Below, one piece after another: positions 35,358 to 43,222 of a stretch of DNA of 64,000 nt; the stretch's first letter is position 1, and each line of letters opens with the position of its first letter. The position numbers were made by a program, and so were the translations under genes. The notes beneath the pieces were generated by a model. It did not search any database and had not been told where the DNA came from. It was given only the letters and a program-made list of their open reading frames with translations. This DNA comes from Orlajensenia sp037404875 (GTDB lineage Bacteria; Actinomycetota; Actinomycetes; Actinomycetales; Microbacteriaceae): positions 186,001 through 250,000 of the forward strand of contig NZ_JBBELO010000033.1 of the NCBI RefSeq assembly GCF_037404875.1, in the 5' to 3' direction.

Positions 35358-36025
35358 CGTTCTCGATCCTCGCCGTCGACGAGACCGGCGCCATCGGCTC
35401 GGCCATCTGCTCGTCGTCGCCCGCCGTCGCAGCCCGCTGCGTGAATCTCACCGAGAACGTTGGCGGCGCGCACTCGCAGAACATCACGGATCCCCGACTC
35501 GGGCCACGCTTGCTCCGGGGGCTGGGGCGCGGGCTGCCGGTCGACGAAGCGATGCGCGACGTCGTGGGGTCGACGGCCGACATCGAGTACCGGCAGCTGA
35601 TGGCGATCGACGCCGGCGGGCGCTCGGCCGTCTACTCAGGCGCCCACGTGCTCGGAGTCTTCGGTGAGGCGCGGTCGGCCAGCGCTGTCGCAGCAGGCAA
35701 CATGCTCGCGCGCCCCGACGTGCCGCAACGGATGATCGACGCCTTCGAAGCGAGCGCGGGCGAACTCGAGAGCCGGCTGCTGGCCGCTCTCACCGCCGCG
35801 ATGGACGCCGGCGGCGAGGAAGGGCCCGTGCACTCGGCGGGTCTCGCCGTCGTGCGTAATGCCGGCTGGCGCGTCTCCGATCTGCGCGTGGACTGGTCGG
35901 CCGATCCGGTGGGGGAGCTGAGCGAGATCCTGACCGACGTATGGATGCCGCAGCGCGACGCCTACATCGTGCGCGGCCTGCACCCGGCGGCCGCTCCCGG
36001 GTACGGGGTACCGGGTGATGAGTGA
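35354..36025 (+). CDS. DUF1028 family protein (Ntn-hydrolase-like)
   Basis: 223-residue protein. The opening MTFSILAVDETGAIGSAICSSSPAVAARC is the DUF1028 signature, a family I recall as having an Ntn-hydrolase-like fold. If so, Thr2 would be the exposed nucleophile after Met removal, which I infer and cannot show. The family is often found next to RidA and amidohydrolase genes in nitrogen catabolic clusters. It overlaps RidA by four bases (ATGA) and the M20 gene by eight. No catalytic activity is established for the family. A role in hydrolysing an amide or gamma-glutamyl bond would fit the context. Confidence 0.85.
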   Translation: MTFSILAVDETGAIGSAICSSSPAVAARCVNLTENVGGAHSQNITDPRLGPRLLRGLGRGLPVDEAMRDVVGSTADIEYRQLMAIDAGGRSAVYSGAHVLGVFGEARSASAVAAGNMLARPDVPQRMIDAFEASAGELESRLLAALTAAMDAGGEEGPVHSAGLAVVRNAGWRVSDLRVDWSADPVGELSEILTDVWMPQRDAYIVRGLHPAAAPGYGVPGDE

Positions 36026-37184
36026 GGTTCCTCGGTCGGCTGAGGTGCTCAAGGAGGAGGTGCGCTCGCGGGTCGACGCCGATCTTGACCGCCTGGTGCA
36101 GCTCTCCGAACTGATTCACGCCAACCCCGAGACGGCGTGGCAGGAGCACCGTGCGTCCGGCTGGCTCGCGGAGGTTCTCACCGCAGCCGGGTTCGAGGTC
36201 ACCGCGAGCTATCTCGGGTTCGAGACCGCTTTTCTCGGCATCTCCGGCACGGGCGCCACCCGGATCGGCATCTGCGCCGAGTACGACGCCCTGCCCGGAC
36301 TCGGGCACGCGTGCGGTCACAATCTCATCGCCGCGATCGCGGTCGGCATCGCATCCGCCCTCGCCCCGCTCGCTGATGAGCTGGGCATCACGATCGAGGT
36401 GTACGGCACCCCGGCCGAGGAGGGCGGCGGCGGGAAGATCGAGTTGCTCGACAGGGGGGCGTTCTCCGGCCTCGACCTCGCCGTCATGGCACATCCCGGA
36501 CCGGTCGACGTCGCTGAGGCACGCCCCTTCGCCGTCTCACACTCGCACGTGCGCTACGACGGGGCCTCGGCGCACGCGGGCGCCTACCCGGAGCAGGGCG
36601 TCAATGCGAACGACGCGTTCGTCGTCGCTCAGGTGGCCATCGGCCTGCTGCGCCAGCAGCTTCCGGATGGATCGCGGGTGCACGGGATCGTCACCAACGG
36701 CGGCCAGGCTCCCAACGTCATTCCCGACCTCACGGAGGGGCGGTGGTACGTGCGTGCCGAGACTCTCGGTGAGCTCGAGCTCATCGAGGCCAAGGTGGTG
36801 CGCTGCTTCGAGGCCGGGGCGCTCGCGTCCGGAGCCACCCTCACCCTCACGCCCGAGAGCAAGCCCTACTCGGAGTTCCGCAACGACGTTCGCGCGCTGG
36901 AGCTCTACCGCGCGAACGCCGAGGCGCTGGGCCGCGTCTTCGACACGTCGGGGTCGGGCCGCATGAATCGCGCCTCCACGGACATGGGGAATGTGTCGCA
37001 GGTCGTTCCGGCCATCCACCCGTACATCGGCATCGACAGCCTCCCGGCCACCAACCACCAACCCGAGTTCGCGCAGCACTGCGTCGGTCCGGATGCCACG
37101 CGCGCGCTGCGCGACGCGGCCATCGCGCTCGGGCAGACGATCGTCGACTTCGCGCTGACCCCTCGGACTCAGGACGATTTGTGA
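36018..37184 (+). CDS. M20-family amidohydrolase (AbgB/aminoacylase-like)
   Basis: 388-residue zinc-dependent amidohydrolase of the M20D group, closest in feel to p-aminobenzoyl-glutamate hydrolase subunit B and aminoacylases. Metal and catalytic segments are CAEYDALPGLGHACGHN and YGTPAEEGGGGK, with the dimer or lid domain about 180-290. It would release an amino acid or amine from an N-acyl compound. ATG 36018 overlaps the DUF1028 stop. A GTG three bases earlier is also in frame. It is the last gene of the monooxygenase-RidA-DUF1028-M20 transcript and abuts the convergent TetR gene with no gap between stops. Confidence 0.9.
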   Translation: MSEVPRSAEVLKEEVRSRVDADLDRLVQLSELIHANPETAWQEHRASGWLAEVLTAAGFEVTASYLGFETAFLGISGTGATRIGICAEYDALPGLGHACGHNLIAAIAVGIASALAPLADELGITIEVYGTPAEEGGGGKIELLDRGAFSGLDLAVMAHPGPVDVAEARPFAVSHSHVRYDGASAHAGAYPEQGVNANDAFVVAQVAIGLLRQQLPDGSRVHGIVTNGGQAPNVIPDLTEGRWYVRAETLGELELIEAKVVRCFEAGALASGATLTLTPESKPYSEFRNDVRALELYRANAEALGRVFDTSGSGRMNRASTDMGNVSQVVPAIHPYIGIDSLPATNHQPEFAQHCVGPDATRALRDAAIALGQTIVDFALTPRTQDDL

Positions 37185-37823
37185 TCAGACCTCGCCCAGC
37201 CAGGTACGCAGGGTGAGGGATGCGGGGGAGTCGGCATCGGCGAGCCACGGCGCTACGCAGGTCGCCAGCACCCGTCGCACGGTGTCCGGGTCGTTCTCCG
37301 AGGAGTCGGCTGCGGAGATCACCTGCTCGCCGGCGTAGACCGAGTCGATGAGTCGCACCAGCGCCCCGACCGGCGTCTGCGCGATCAGTTCGCCGTCATC
37401 GACCGCCTGCTGAAGGGCCGACGTCGTCAGCTCGGTGAATTCGCGCACACGTCCGAACGCGGACCGGGCGTCGCCACCCGAGTGCACTTGACCCCAGAAC
37501 GCCACGACCACCCGGGCCTCCTCACGCGTGACCTCGGTGGTCGGCAAGATCTCCTCGCCGATCGCGAGAAGGGCTGGCAGGCCGCGCAGGCCGCCGGCGC
37601 GTCGCTCGATGCGCGCGAGGGTGCGCTGAATGCCGTGGAGCGCGGCATCCTCGCCGATGTCCTCGAACGAGTGGAAGTAGTGCCACAGCGTTCCGGGCAC
37701 GACGCCGAGCTCAGCGGCGACCGAGCGGCCGTTCGTACCGGCGATCCCCTGCTTCGCGAGCACGCTGAGGTACGCGTCCACGATCTCGCGGCGACGCTGC
37801 TCGTGATCGACGATCTTGGGCAT
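37185..37823 (-). CDS. TetR-family repressor of the amine oxidase
   Basis: 212-residue regulator. The N-terminal helix-turn-helix is RREIVDAYLSVLAKQGIAGTNGRSVAAELGVVPGTLWHYFHSFEDI, the typical TetR pattern. The C-terminal part is a ligand-binding helical domain. ATG 37823 has AGGAT upstream. The longer frame to 37850 is less likely. It is divergent from the copper amine oxidase, and the region between them carries a perfect 16-base palindrome within the amine oxidase promoter. It probably represses the oxidase until an amine or derived ligand binds, and may repress itself. Confidence 0.9.
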   Translation of the reverse strand: MPKIVDHEQRRREIVDAYLSVLAKQGIAGTNGRSVAAELGVVPGTLWHYFHSFEDIGEDAALHGIQRTLARIERRAGGLRGLPALLAIGEEILPTTEVTREEARVVVAFWGQVHSGGDARSAFGRVREFTELTTSALQQAVDDGELIAQTPVGALVRLIDSVYAGEQVISAADSSENDPDTVRRVLATCVAPWLADADSPASLTLRTWLGEV

Positions 37824-37862
37824 GCGTTCATCCTGACCGATGCCCGGCATCGACGCTTCGAA

Positions 37863-37890
37863 TTGTTTTTGACTGGACAGTCAATATAAT
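37863..37890 (+). promoter_or_regulatory. Amine oxidase promoter with TetR operator as spacer
   Basis: -35-like TTGTTT (37863-37868) and a perfect -10 TATAAT (37885-37890) are 16 bases apart. The 16-base spacer is exactly the perfect palindrome TTGACTG-GA-CAGTCAA (37869-37884). TetR binding there would block RNA polymerase directly. Transcription would start near 37897, giving a short leader with AGAGGAG before ATG 37918. Confidence 0.85.
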
Positions 37891-37917
37891 CGGAGCTCAC
37901 GGTCAGAGGAGAACCAC

Positions 37918-39909
37918 ATGCCTGCGCCCATCACGATTCCCGCGCCCCACCCGCTCACGCCGTTGTCCGGTGCGGAGATCGAGCGCGCCCGCGAGGTTCT
38001 GACGGCCGCCGGCCTCGTCGGCGCCACGACTCGGTTCACCTACGTCATGCTCCGCGAGCCGCACAAGCGCGACGTGCTCGACCCTGAGCGTGCCGCGCGA
38101 GCCCGCCGTCACGTCGAGGCGCTCCTGCTCGATGTCGCCACCGGCGCCGTCACCGAGACCGTGACCGATGTGACCGAAGGCGTCGTCGTGCACACCCGCG
38201 AGCTCGACCCGCGAACCGAGGGGACGGCGCCGGTGCTCGATGAGGAGTTCGACATCGTCGACCGGGTCGTCAAGAACGACGAGCGCTGGATCGCGGCCAT
38301 GAAGCGTCGCGGAGTCGACGACCTGACCAAGGTGCGCACCTGCCCGCTCACAGCCGGCATCTTCGGCTACGAGGGCGAGGAGGGGCGGCGGATGTTCCGC
38401 GTGCTGGCCTTCTTCCAGGAGGACCAGGCCGACCTGCCGTGGGCGCACCCCATCGACGGCGTCGTCGCCCACGTCGACGCCACGGAACAGATCGTGGTGC
38501 AGCTCATCGAGACGGAGCATGAGCACATTCCGACGGAGTCGGGGGACTACCTGGACCCCGAGGTGCGCGGCCCCCTGCGCACAACCCTCAAGCCGATCTC
38601 CATAACCCAGCCCGAGGGCGTCAGCTTCGCGATCGAAGATGGTGTGCTGCGCTGGGAGAACTGGGACCTGCGCGTCGGCTTCAACGGCCGCGAAGGCCTC
38701 ACGCTCCACGACGTCGGGTTCAGCTACCGCGGCGAGCGTCGTTCGGTGCTGTACCGCGCCTCGATCTCCGAGATGGTCGTCAACTACGCCGACCCGACAC
38801 CCACGCACGGCTGGCAGAACTACTACGACGCCGGCGAGTACCAGTTCGGGCGGCTGGCCAACTCCCTCGAATTGGGCTGCGACTGCCTGGGAGAGATCGT
38901 CTATCTCGACGCCGTGGTGGCCGACGACTTCTGCCGACCGCGAGTGATCAGCAATGCGATCTGCATCCACGAGGAGGATTACGGCATCCTCTGGAAGCAC
39001 AACGACGAGTTCACGCACACGTCGGAGACGCGCAGGCAGCGTCGTCTCGTGGTCTCGTTCTTCACCACCGTCGGCAATTACGACTACGGCTTCTATTTCT
39101 ACTTCTATCTCGACGGCACCTTCGAGGTGGAGGCGAAGGCCACCGGCATTGTGTTCACGGGAGCCCACGACGGGAGTGATTACCCGTACGCCACGCCGCT
39201 CGCCCCGCGCCTCGGCGCCCCGGTGCACCAGCACTTGTTCTGCGCCCGGCTCGACATGGCCGTCGACGGGGCGCGCAACTCGGTCGACGAGATCGACGTC
39301 GTCAGGGTTCCCGTCTCGCACGCGAACCCGTGGGGCAACGCGATCGACCGGCGACTGACCCGCCTGCACACGGAGTCCGAGGCCCGTCGTGACGCCGACG
39401 GCGCCGTCGGGCGTGTGTGGAGCATCAGCAGTTCCGACCGGGTCAACCGTGTCGGGCGGCCGACGAGCTACGTACTGCATCCCGAGGCGGGCGTAGCACT
39501 CTTCAGTGCCGACGAGGCGCCGGCCCGCAAACGCTCGACGTTCGCTGCCCACCACCTGTGGGTCACGAAATACGCTCCCGAGGAACTGTGGGCTGCCGGT
39601 TACACGGTCAACCTGCATCCGGGCGGAGCCGGCCTGCCGGCCTACACCGAGCAGGACCGCAACATCGAGGACGAGGACATCGTGCTCTGGCACACCTTCG
39701 GCCTGACGCACTTTCCGCGTCTCGAGGATTGGCCTGTCATGCCGGTCGACACATGCGGGTTCACGCTGAAGCCGTACGGCTTCTTCGATCGCAACCCCAC
39801 GCTCGACGTTCCCGCGACCATTCACCCGGCCGCGCACGGCGGGGCGGGGCATGGCGCCACCGATCACGGCGCCGCCGTGGGCTCGGCCTGCGGCTGCGGG
39901 TGCTCATGA
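37918..39909 (+). CDS. Copper-containing primary amine oxidase
   Basis: 663-residue topaquinone enzyme that turns primary amines and oxygen into aldehyde, ammonia and hydrogen peroxide. The cofactor tyrosine is in VGNYDYGF (Y388, from the NYD/E motif). The catalytic base is D304 in YYDAGEYQFG. Copper ligands are H437 and H439 (HQHLF) and H598 (GLTHFPR). No signal peptide is seen, as in the Arthrobacter enzymes. The C-terminus has an unusual His/Gly tail (HPAAHGGAGHGATDH) ending in ACGCGCS, which could bind copper. It overlaps a small membrane-protein gene by four bases. It is driven by a TetR-gated promoter. The aldehyde would go to the dehydrogenase of the same island. The amine substrate (phenethylamine, histamine, tyramine or other) is not decided. 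Confidence 0.96.
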   Translation: MPAPITIPAPHPLTPLSGAEIERAREVLTAAGLVGATTRFTYVMLREPHKRDVLDPERAARARRHVEALLLDVATGAVTETVTDVTEGVVVHTRELDPRTEGTAPVLDEEFDIVDRVVKNDERWIAAMKRRGVDDLTKVRTCPLTAGIFGYEGEEGRRMFRVLAFFQEDQADLPWAHPIDGVVAHVDATEQIVVQLIETEHEHIPTESGDYLDPEVRGPLRTTLKPISITQPEGVSFAIEDGVLRWENWDLRVGFNGREGLTLHDVGFSYRGERRSVLYRASISEMVVNYADPTPTHGWQNYYDAGEYQFGRLANSLELGCDCLGEIVYLDAVVADDFCRPRVISNAICIHEEDYGILWKHNDEFTHTSETRRQRRLVVSFFTTVGNYDYGFYFYFYLDGTFEVEAKATGIVFTGAHDGSDYPYATPLAPRLGAPVHQHLFCARLDMAVDGARNSVDEIDVVRVPVSHANPWGNAIDRRLTRLHTESEARRDADGAVGRVWSISSSDRVNRVGRPTSYVLHPEAGVALFSADEAPARKRSTFAAHHLWVTKYAPEELWAAGYTVNLHPGGAGLPAYTEQDRNIEDEDIVLWHTFGLTHFPRLEDWPVMPVDTCGFTLKPYGFFDRNPTLDVPATIHPAAHGGAGHGATDHGAAVGSACGCGCS

Positions 39910-40415
39910 CGATGGACGTCGGGGCGTACGTCGCCTCGACGACATCGGCCTGCTGCGTGATCGGCGTCACTGGCTCGAGCCGTGCGCGTATCGGCGCCCT
40001 GCTGATGCTTGCCGCGATGATCGCCTGCGTCCTTGCCCAGGTTGCTCCGGGCGCGAGGCTCGTTGCCTTCGCGTGCGCGCTCGCCTCTGTGCCGTTCGCG
40101 CTGGTGCGCATCGCGGGCCGGGTGCAACCGGTGGCCCTGCATCGGGCTGTGGGAGGGGTCGTCATGGCCGCTCTGGCGGTGACCGGGCATGAGGCGGTGG
40201 CGGCGAGGGGCGTCGCAGGGTGGCAGCACCACGGCGTTCCGCTGCACGTTATCGTGTTGATGCTCACCGTCGGCTATGCCGCTCATGGCGTTCGACTCGT
40301 CGTGCGGTCGCTCCGGCGCCGGGAGACCGACGGCGGCAACCCGACCCGCTACTTCCTGGGTGGGTTCGAGGTGGTCGCGATGACAACCGGCACGCTGCTC
40401 ATGGCGGCCGTTTAG
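39906..40415 (+). CDS. Four-helix membrane protein coupled to amine oxidase
   Basis: 169 residues with about four or five membrane helices (IGALLMLAAMIACVLAQVA, LVAFACALASVPFALVRIA, VGGVVMAALAVTGHEAVA, LHVIVLMLTVGYAAHGVRLVV). It contains several His and Cys residues (TTSACCVIG near the start, GHEAVA, WQHHGVPLH) that could take part in metal binding. The ATG overlaps the amine oxidase stop (ATGA), so the two proteins are made together. I do not recognise the family. Given the partner, copper handling or membrane tethering of the oxidase is a reasonable guess only. Confidence 0.72.
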   Translation: MTMDVGAYVASTTSACCVIGVTGSSRARIGALLMLAAMIACVLAQVAPGARLVAFACALASVPFALVRIAGRVQPVALHRAVGGVVMAALAVTGHEAVAARGVAGWQHHGVPLHVIVLMLTVGYAAHGVRLVVRSLRRRETDGGNPTRYFLGGFEVVAMTTGTLLMAAV

Positions 40416-40580
40416 CGCTCGGAACACCGCCGTGCCGGTGCCGCAGCGCCGACCGAACGCCCGCTGCGTTCTTCCCTCGGCGTCGTCGACGACGATAGCC
40501 TGTGGCTCAGTCGAGAGCAGCGATCGGACGGTGGGCATGACCATCTGCGCAGACTCGGGTACGCCGTCGGGGAAGGCCGG

Positions 40581-41906
40581 ATGAGCGCCGAAGGCGCACC
40601 GCGCGAGCATCCCGGCAGTTCGGCTGCCGACCGGCCAGCGGTCGACACGGTGCGGTTTCTCCTCGCCATGTCGCTTCCGGCGTTGGTTGTCGGCGTCGTC
40701 TCGGCTCTCGTTCTCTACCTGATGGACGAGCTGGCAGCGCTGCTGGAGCACTGGCTCTGGGAGGCCGCTCCGGATGCGCTCGGGGTCGATCCCGCGTCGG
40801 GATGGTGGATCTTCGGCGTGCTCTCGCTCGTCGGACTGGCCGTCGGCCTCGTGATCTGGTTGGTTCCCGGCCATGGCGGGCACGATTCCGCGACGGTCGA
40901 GCTCATGGCGCCCCCGGTCGGTCTCGGCACCCTTCCCTCGGTCGTGATCGTCACGGTGCTCGCCCTCGCCGGAGGTGTCAGCCTCGGGCCCGAGGGACCG
41001 ATCATCGTCATCAACACCGCCATCCTCGTGGCGCTCGTTCGACGATTCTGGCCCAAGGTGTCCGTCGACCTGGTGGTCATGGTCGCGGCAGCAGGGACCA
41101 TTGGCGCACTGTTCGGCACACCCGTGGCCGCCGCACTCGTCTTCACGGGTGTCGTCGCGGCTCTGAAGAGCGGGGGAACCCTCTGGGACCGGTTGTTCCT
41201 GCCGTTGCTTGCGGCCGCCGCCGGCTCCGTGACCATGACGCTTCTCGTGCATCCCACCTTCGCGGTCGACCTGCCCGGATATGACAGGGTCGCGCCGCTC
41301 GACCTGCTGGGCGCCGTGTGCGTCGCAGCCGTCGCGGCGGCTCTCGGGCTGGCCGCGGCCGCGGTCTTCCCCCGGCTGCACCACGCCTTCCGCCTCCTGC
41401 GCAACCCGGCGGTCTACGTGACGGTCGGCGGGGTGCTGCTCGGCCTTCTCGGGGTCATCGGCGGCCCGATCACGCTCTTCAAGGGCCTCGCCCAGATGAA
41501 CACCCTCGTCGAGGATCGAGCCGAATACGCGGTCGGAACACTGGTGCTCATCGTCGTGGTGAAGGTCGTTGCACTCCTGGTGAGCGCCGCAGCCGGTTTT
41601 CGCGGCGGACGCATCTTTCCCGCCGTGTTCATCGGCGTCGCCATCGGAGTGCTCTCGAACGCACTGGTCCCCGCCGTTCCGGCCGTGGTCGCCGTAGGCG
41701 CCGGCGTGCTGGGGATGGTACTGGCGGTCTCGCGCGACGGTTGGATCGCGCTTTTCGTCGCGGTCGCGGTCACCGGCAGCGTCACGGTGCTGCCGATCTT
41801 GTGCATCGCCATCCTGCCGGTGTGGTTGCTCGTGAGCCGTGGGCCGGAGATGATCGTGCACGCGAGCGAGGCGCCGGCCCGAGCGCATGCGGGTGAACGG
41901 CTCTGA
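40581..41906 (+). CDS. ClC-family chloride channel/transporter
   Basis: 441-residue membrane protein of the ClC fold. Selectivity segments are visible: GGVSLGPEGPIIVINTAIL, with the gating glutamate in GPEGP, and AAGFRGGRIFPAVFIGVAIG. The usual first GSGIP segment is altered to GHGGHDSATVELM, so ion preference may differ from chloride. Actinobacterial members are annotated as ion channel proteins. The start ATG 40581 has GGGGAAGG upstream. A TAGCCT hexamer at 40496-40501 could give a leader of about 70 bases. It stands alone after the amine oxidase group. Confidence 0.87.
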   Translation: MSAEGAPREHPGSSAADRPAVDTVRFLLAMSLPALVVGVVSALVLYLMDELAALLEHWLWEAAPDALGVDPASGWWIFGVLSLVGLAVGLVIWLVPGHGGHDSATVELMAPPVGLGTLPSVVIVTVLALAGGVSLGPEGPIIVINTAILVALVRRFWPKVSVDLVVMVAAAGTIGALFGTPVAAALVFTGVVAALKSGGTLWDRLFLPLLAAAAGSVTMTLLVHPTFAVDLPGYDRVAPLDLLGAVCVAAVAAALGLAAAAVFPRLHHAFRLLRNPAVYVTVGGVLLGLLGVIGGPITLFKGLAQMNTLVEDRAEYAVGTLVLIVVVKVVALLVSAAAGFRGGRIFPAVFIGVAIGVLSNALVPAVPAVVAVGAGVLGMVLAVSRDGWIALFVAVAVTGSVTVLPILCIAILPVWLLVSRGPEMIVHASEAPARAHAGERL

Positions 41907-41991
41907 GCTCGCGCCCGAGCCGAGTGTCTGAGCCCGGCTCCCGAGCCTCGGGCCCTCCACGGTCCGCTCGAGACCTGCTACGAATGAGCCG

Positions 41992-42522
41992 ATGAGTATC
42001 CCCGCAGAAGAGCGAGTCGTGCAGGTCTCCGTGAACCGCATCGAGATCGAGGCCGACGTGCCGTTCGCCGAGTTACGGAGTGCCTTCGAGGCCGAGGTCC
42101 TGCCTGTCGACGAGGAGCTCTTCCGCCGCCTTGTCGAGCAGGGTGCGGAATGGCGGGAGTTCGTGCGGGCGTCGGCCGGAAGCGAACTGCACGGCTTCGT
42201 CTCCTTCTGGCAGCATCACCCGAGTGCCATCATGCACATCGGCGGCGCCGACGTGCAGAGCGCGAGCTACCTCATCGGCGACTACGCCACGGCCGCCCGA
42301 ATGTTCCGTCACGACGCCGGCATCATGCTGCACCTGCCGCTCAGGATCGAGATGCACTCCAGTCGGCCAGGCGGAACGGTGCTGAGCGTCGATCAGCCGA
42401 GTTCGGTGTTCGCGGTCTTCGACAACAACAAGATCACGCAGGCTGCCGTCGAGTTGGACCGCAGGCTCGGCGACCTCATCGAGCAGCTCGGCCTGCCGCG
42501 CCCCACGGCGCTGCGCCGTTGA
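41992..42522 (+). CDS. DUF302-like domain protein
   Basis: 176 residues, soluble. The segment SASYLIGDYATAARMFRHDAGIMLHLPLRIEMHSSRPGG resembles the DUF302 core (a name-like Y-x-L-G-N-P turn, M-x-x-x-P-x-x-G-x-x-L-P-x-R pattern), and the next stretch LSVDQPSSVF fits its ending. The N-terminal region (about 1-60) is helical and acidic. The function of DUF302 is unknown. One structural idea is ligand binding in a small alpha/beta fold. It stands alone, with no operon partner. Confidence 0.72.
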   Translation: MSIPAEERVVQVSVNRIEIEADVPFAELRSAFEAEVLPVDEELFRRLVEQGAEWREFVRASAGSELHGFVSFWQHHPSAIMHIGGADVQSASYLIGDYATAARMFRHDAGIMLHLPLRIEMHSSRPGGTVLSVDQPSSVFAVFDNNKITQAAVELDRRLGDLIEQLGLPRPTALRR

Positions 42523-42637
42523 CGGTCGACGCTGGGGATTTCCGCAGGAACAATTCACCTTCAGCCTCTTTCCTGCGCCCACTTATGGGGGCATGATCGA
42601 TGCACTGGGCGGGGGCCCGGCCTGAAGGGGGACACCG

Positions 42638-42721
42638 ATGGCATACGAGATCGACCTGACGCGAATCATCGCCGAGCAGTTGGCAGCCGCGCTCGAGGCC
42701 GAGGGGGAGCTCATCGACTGA
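42638..42721 (+). CDS. Possible 27-residue amphipathic peptide
   Basis: Short frame MAYEIDLTRIIAEQLAAALE and seven more residues, ending ELID. AAGGGGGA lies 6 bases before the ATG, a good ribosome site. The peptide would form an amphipathic, acidic helix. There is no strong promoter and no known homologue in my memory. It could be a chance frame. It lies between the DUF302-like gene and the convergent 113-residue gene. Confidence 0.3.
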   Translation: MAYEIDLTRIIAEQLAAALEAEGELID

Positions 42722-42757
42722 GTCCGCATCCGAGGGACGCGGGTTGAGCGGCCGAAC

Positions 42758-43099
42758 TCAGTCGTCGAGGAAGTCCTCCTCGAGCTGGGCGAGGTCGGCC
42801 TGACCGACAGGCAGCCCCTGCGGGTGTGCGTTGAGGATGCGCAGATGGTCTCGCAGGTACACCTCGGCCGCCGAGTTATCGGGTTCCACCATCGAACTGT
42901 CGCTGCTCTCGACCATGAGGGGAGAGCCGGCCCCGAGAAGGAAGGTGGCGACGACGTCGGCCCCATCCGCGCCCACCGCTTTCACCTCGACGGTATCGCC
43001 ACTGGAGCTGCGGGTGAGAGCGGCCGCGTATTCGAGCAGTAGGCCGGCCGCTTCATCGCCCACGAGCAGTGACTTCTCTGCGTACGTGAGGTGCTTCAT
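42758..43099 (-). CDS. Hypothetical protein, 113 residues
   Basis: Soluble alpha/beta-looking protein (MKHLTYAEKSLLVGDEAAGL at the start, acidic C-terminus ending EEDFLDD). The family is not recognised. The ATG is preceded by TAACCT with a 6-base gap on the minus strand, the same leaderless promoter form as well-known genes here, which supports it as a real gene. Codon use is like its neighbours. It has no operon partner. Confidence 0.65.
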   Translation of the reverse strand: MKHLTYAEKSLLVGDEAAGLLLEYAAALTRSSSGDTVEVKAVGADGADVVATFLLGAGSPLMVESSDSSMVEPDNSAAEVYLRDHLRILNAHPQGLPVGQADLAQLEEDFLDD

Positions 43100-43222
43100 A
43101 GTGCGAGGTTACGATCGCCCATGGATAGCGACAACCCGCTTGACGTGGCGCCATTCGGGGCCAAGGAACACGGACCTGCGCTCTGCCGACCGCCTCTCGA
43201 GCAGTCGAGCGCCAACGGCTTC

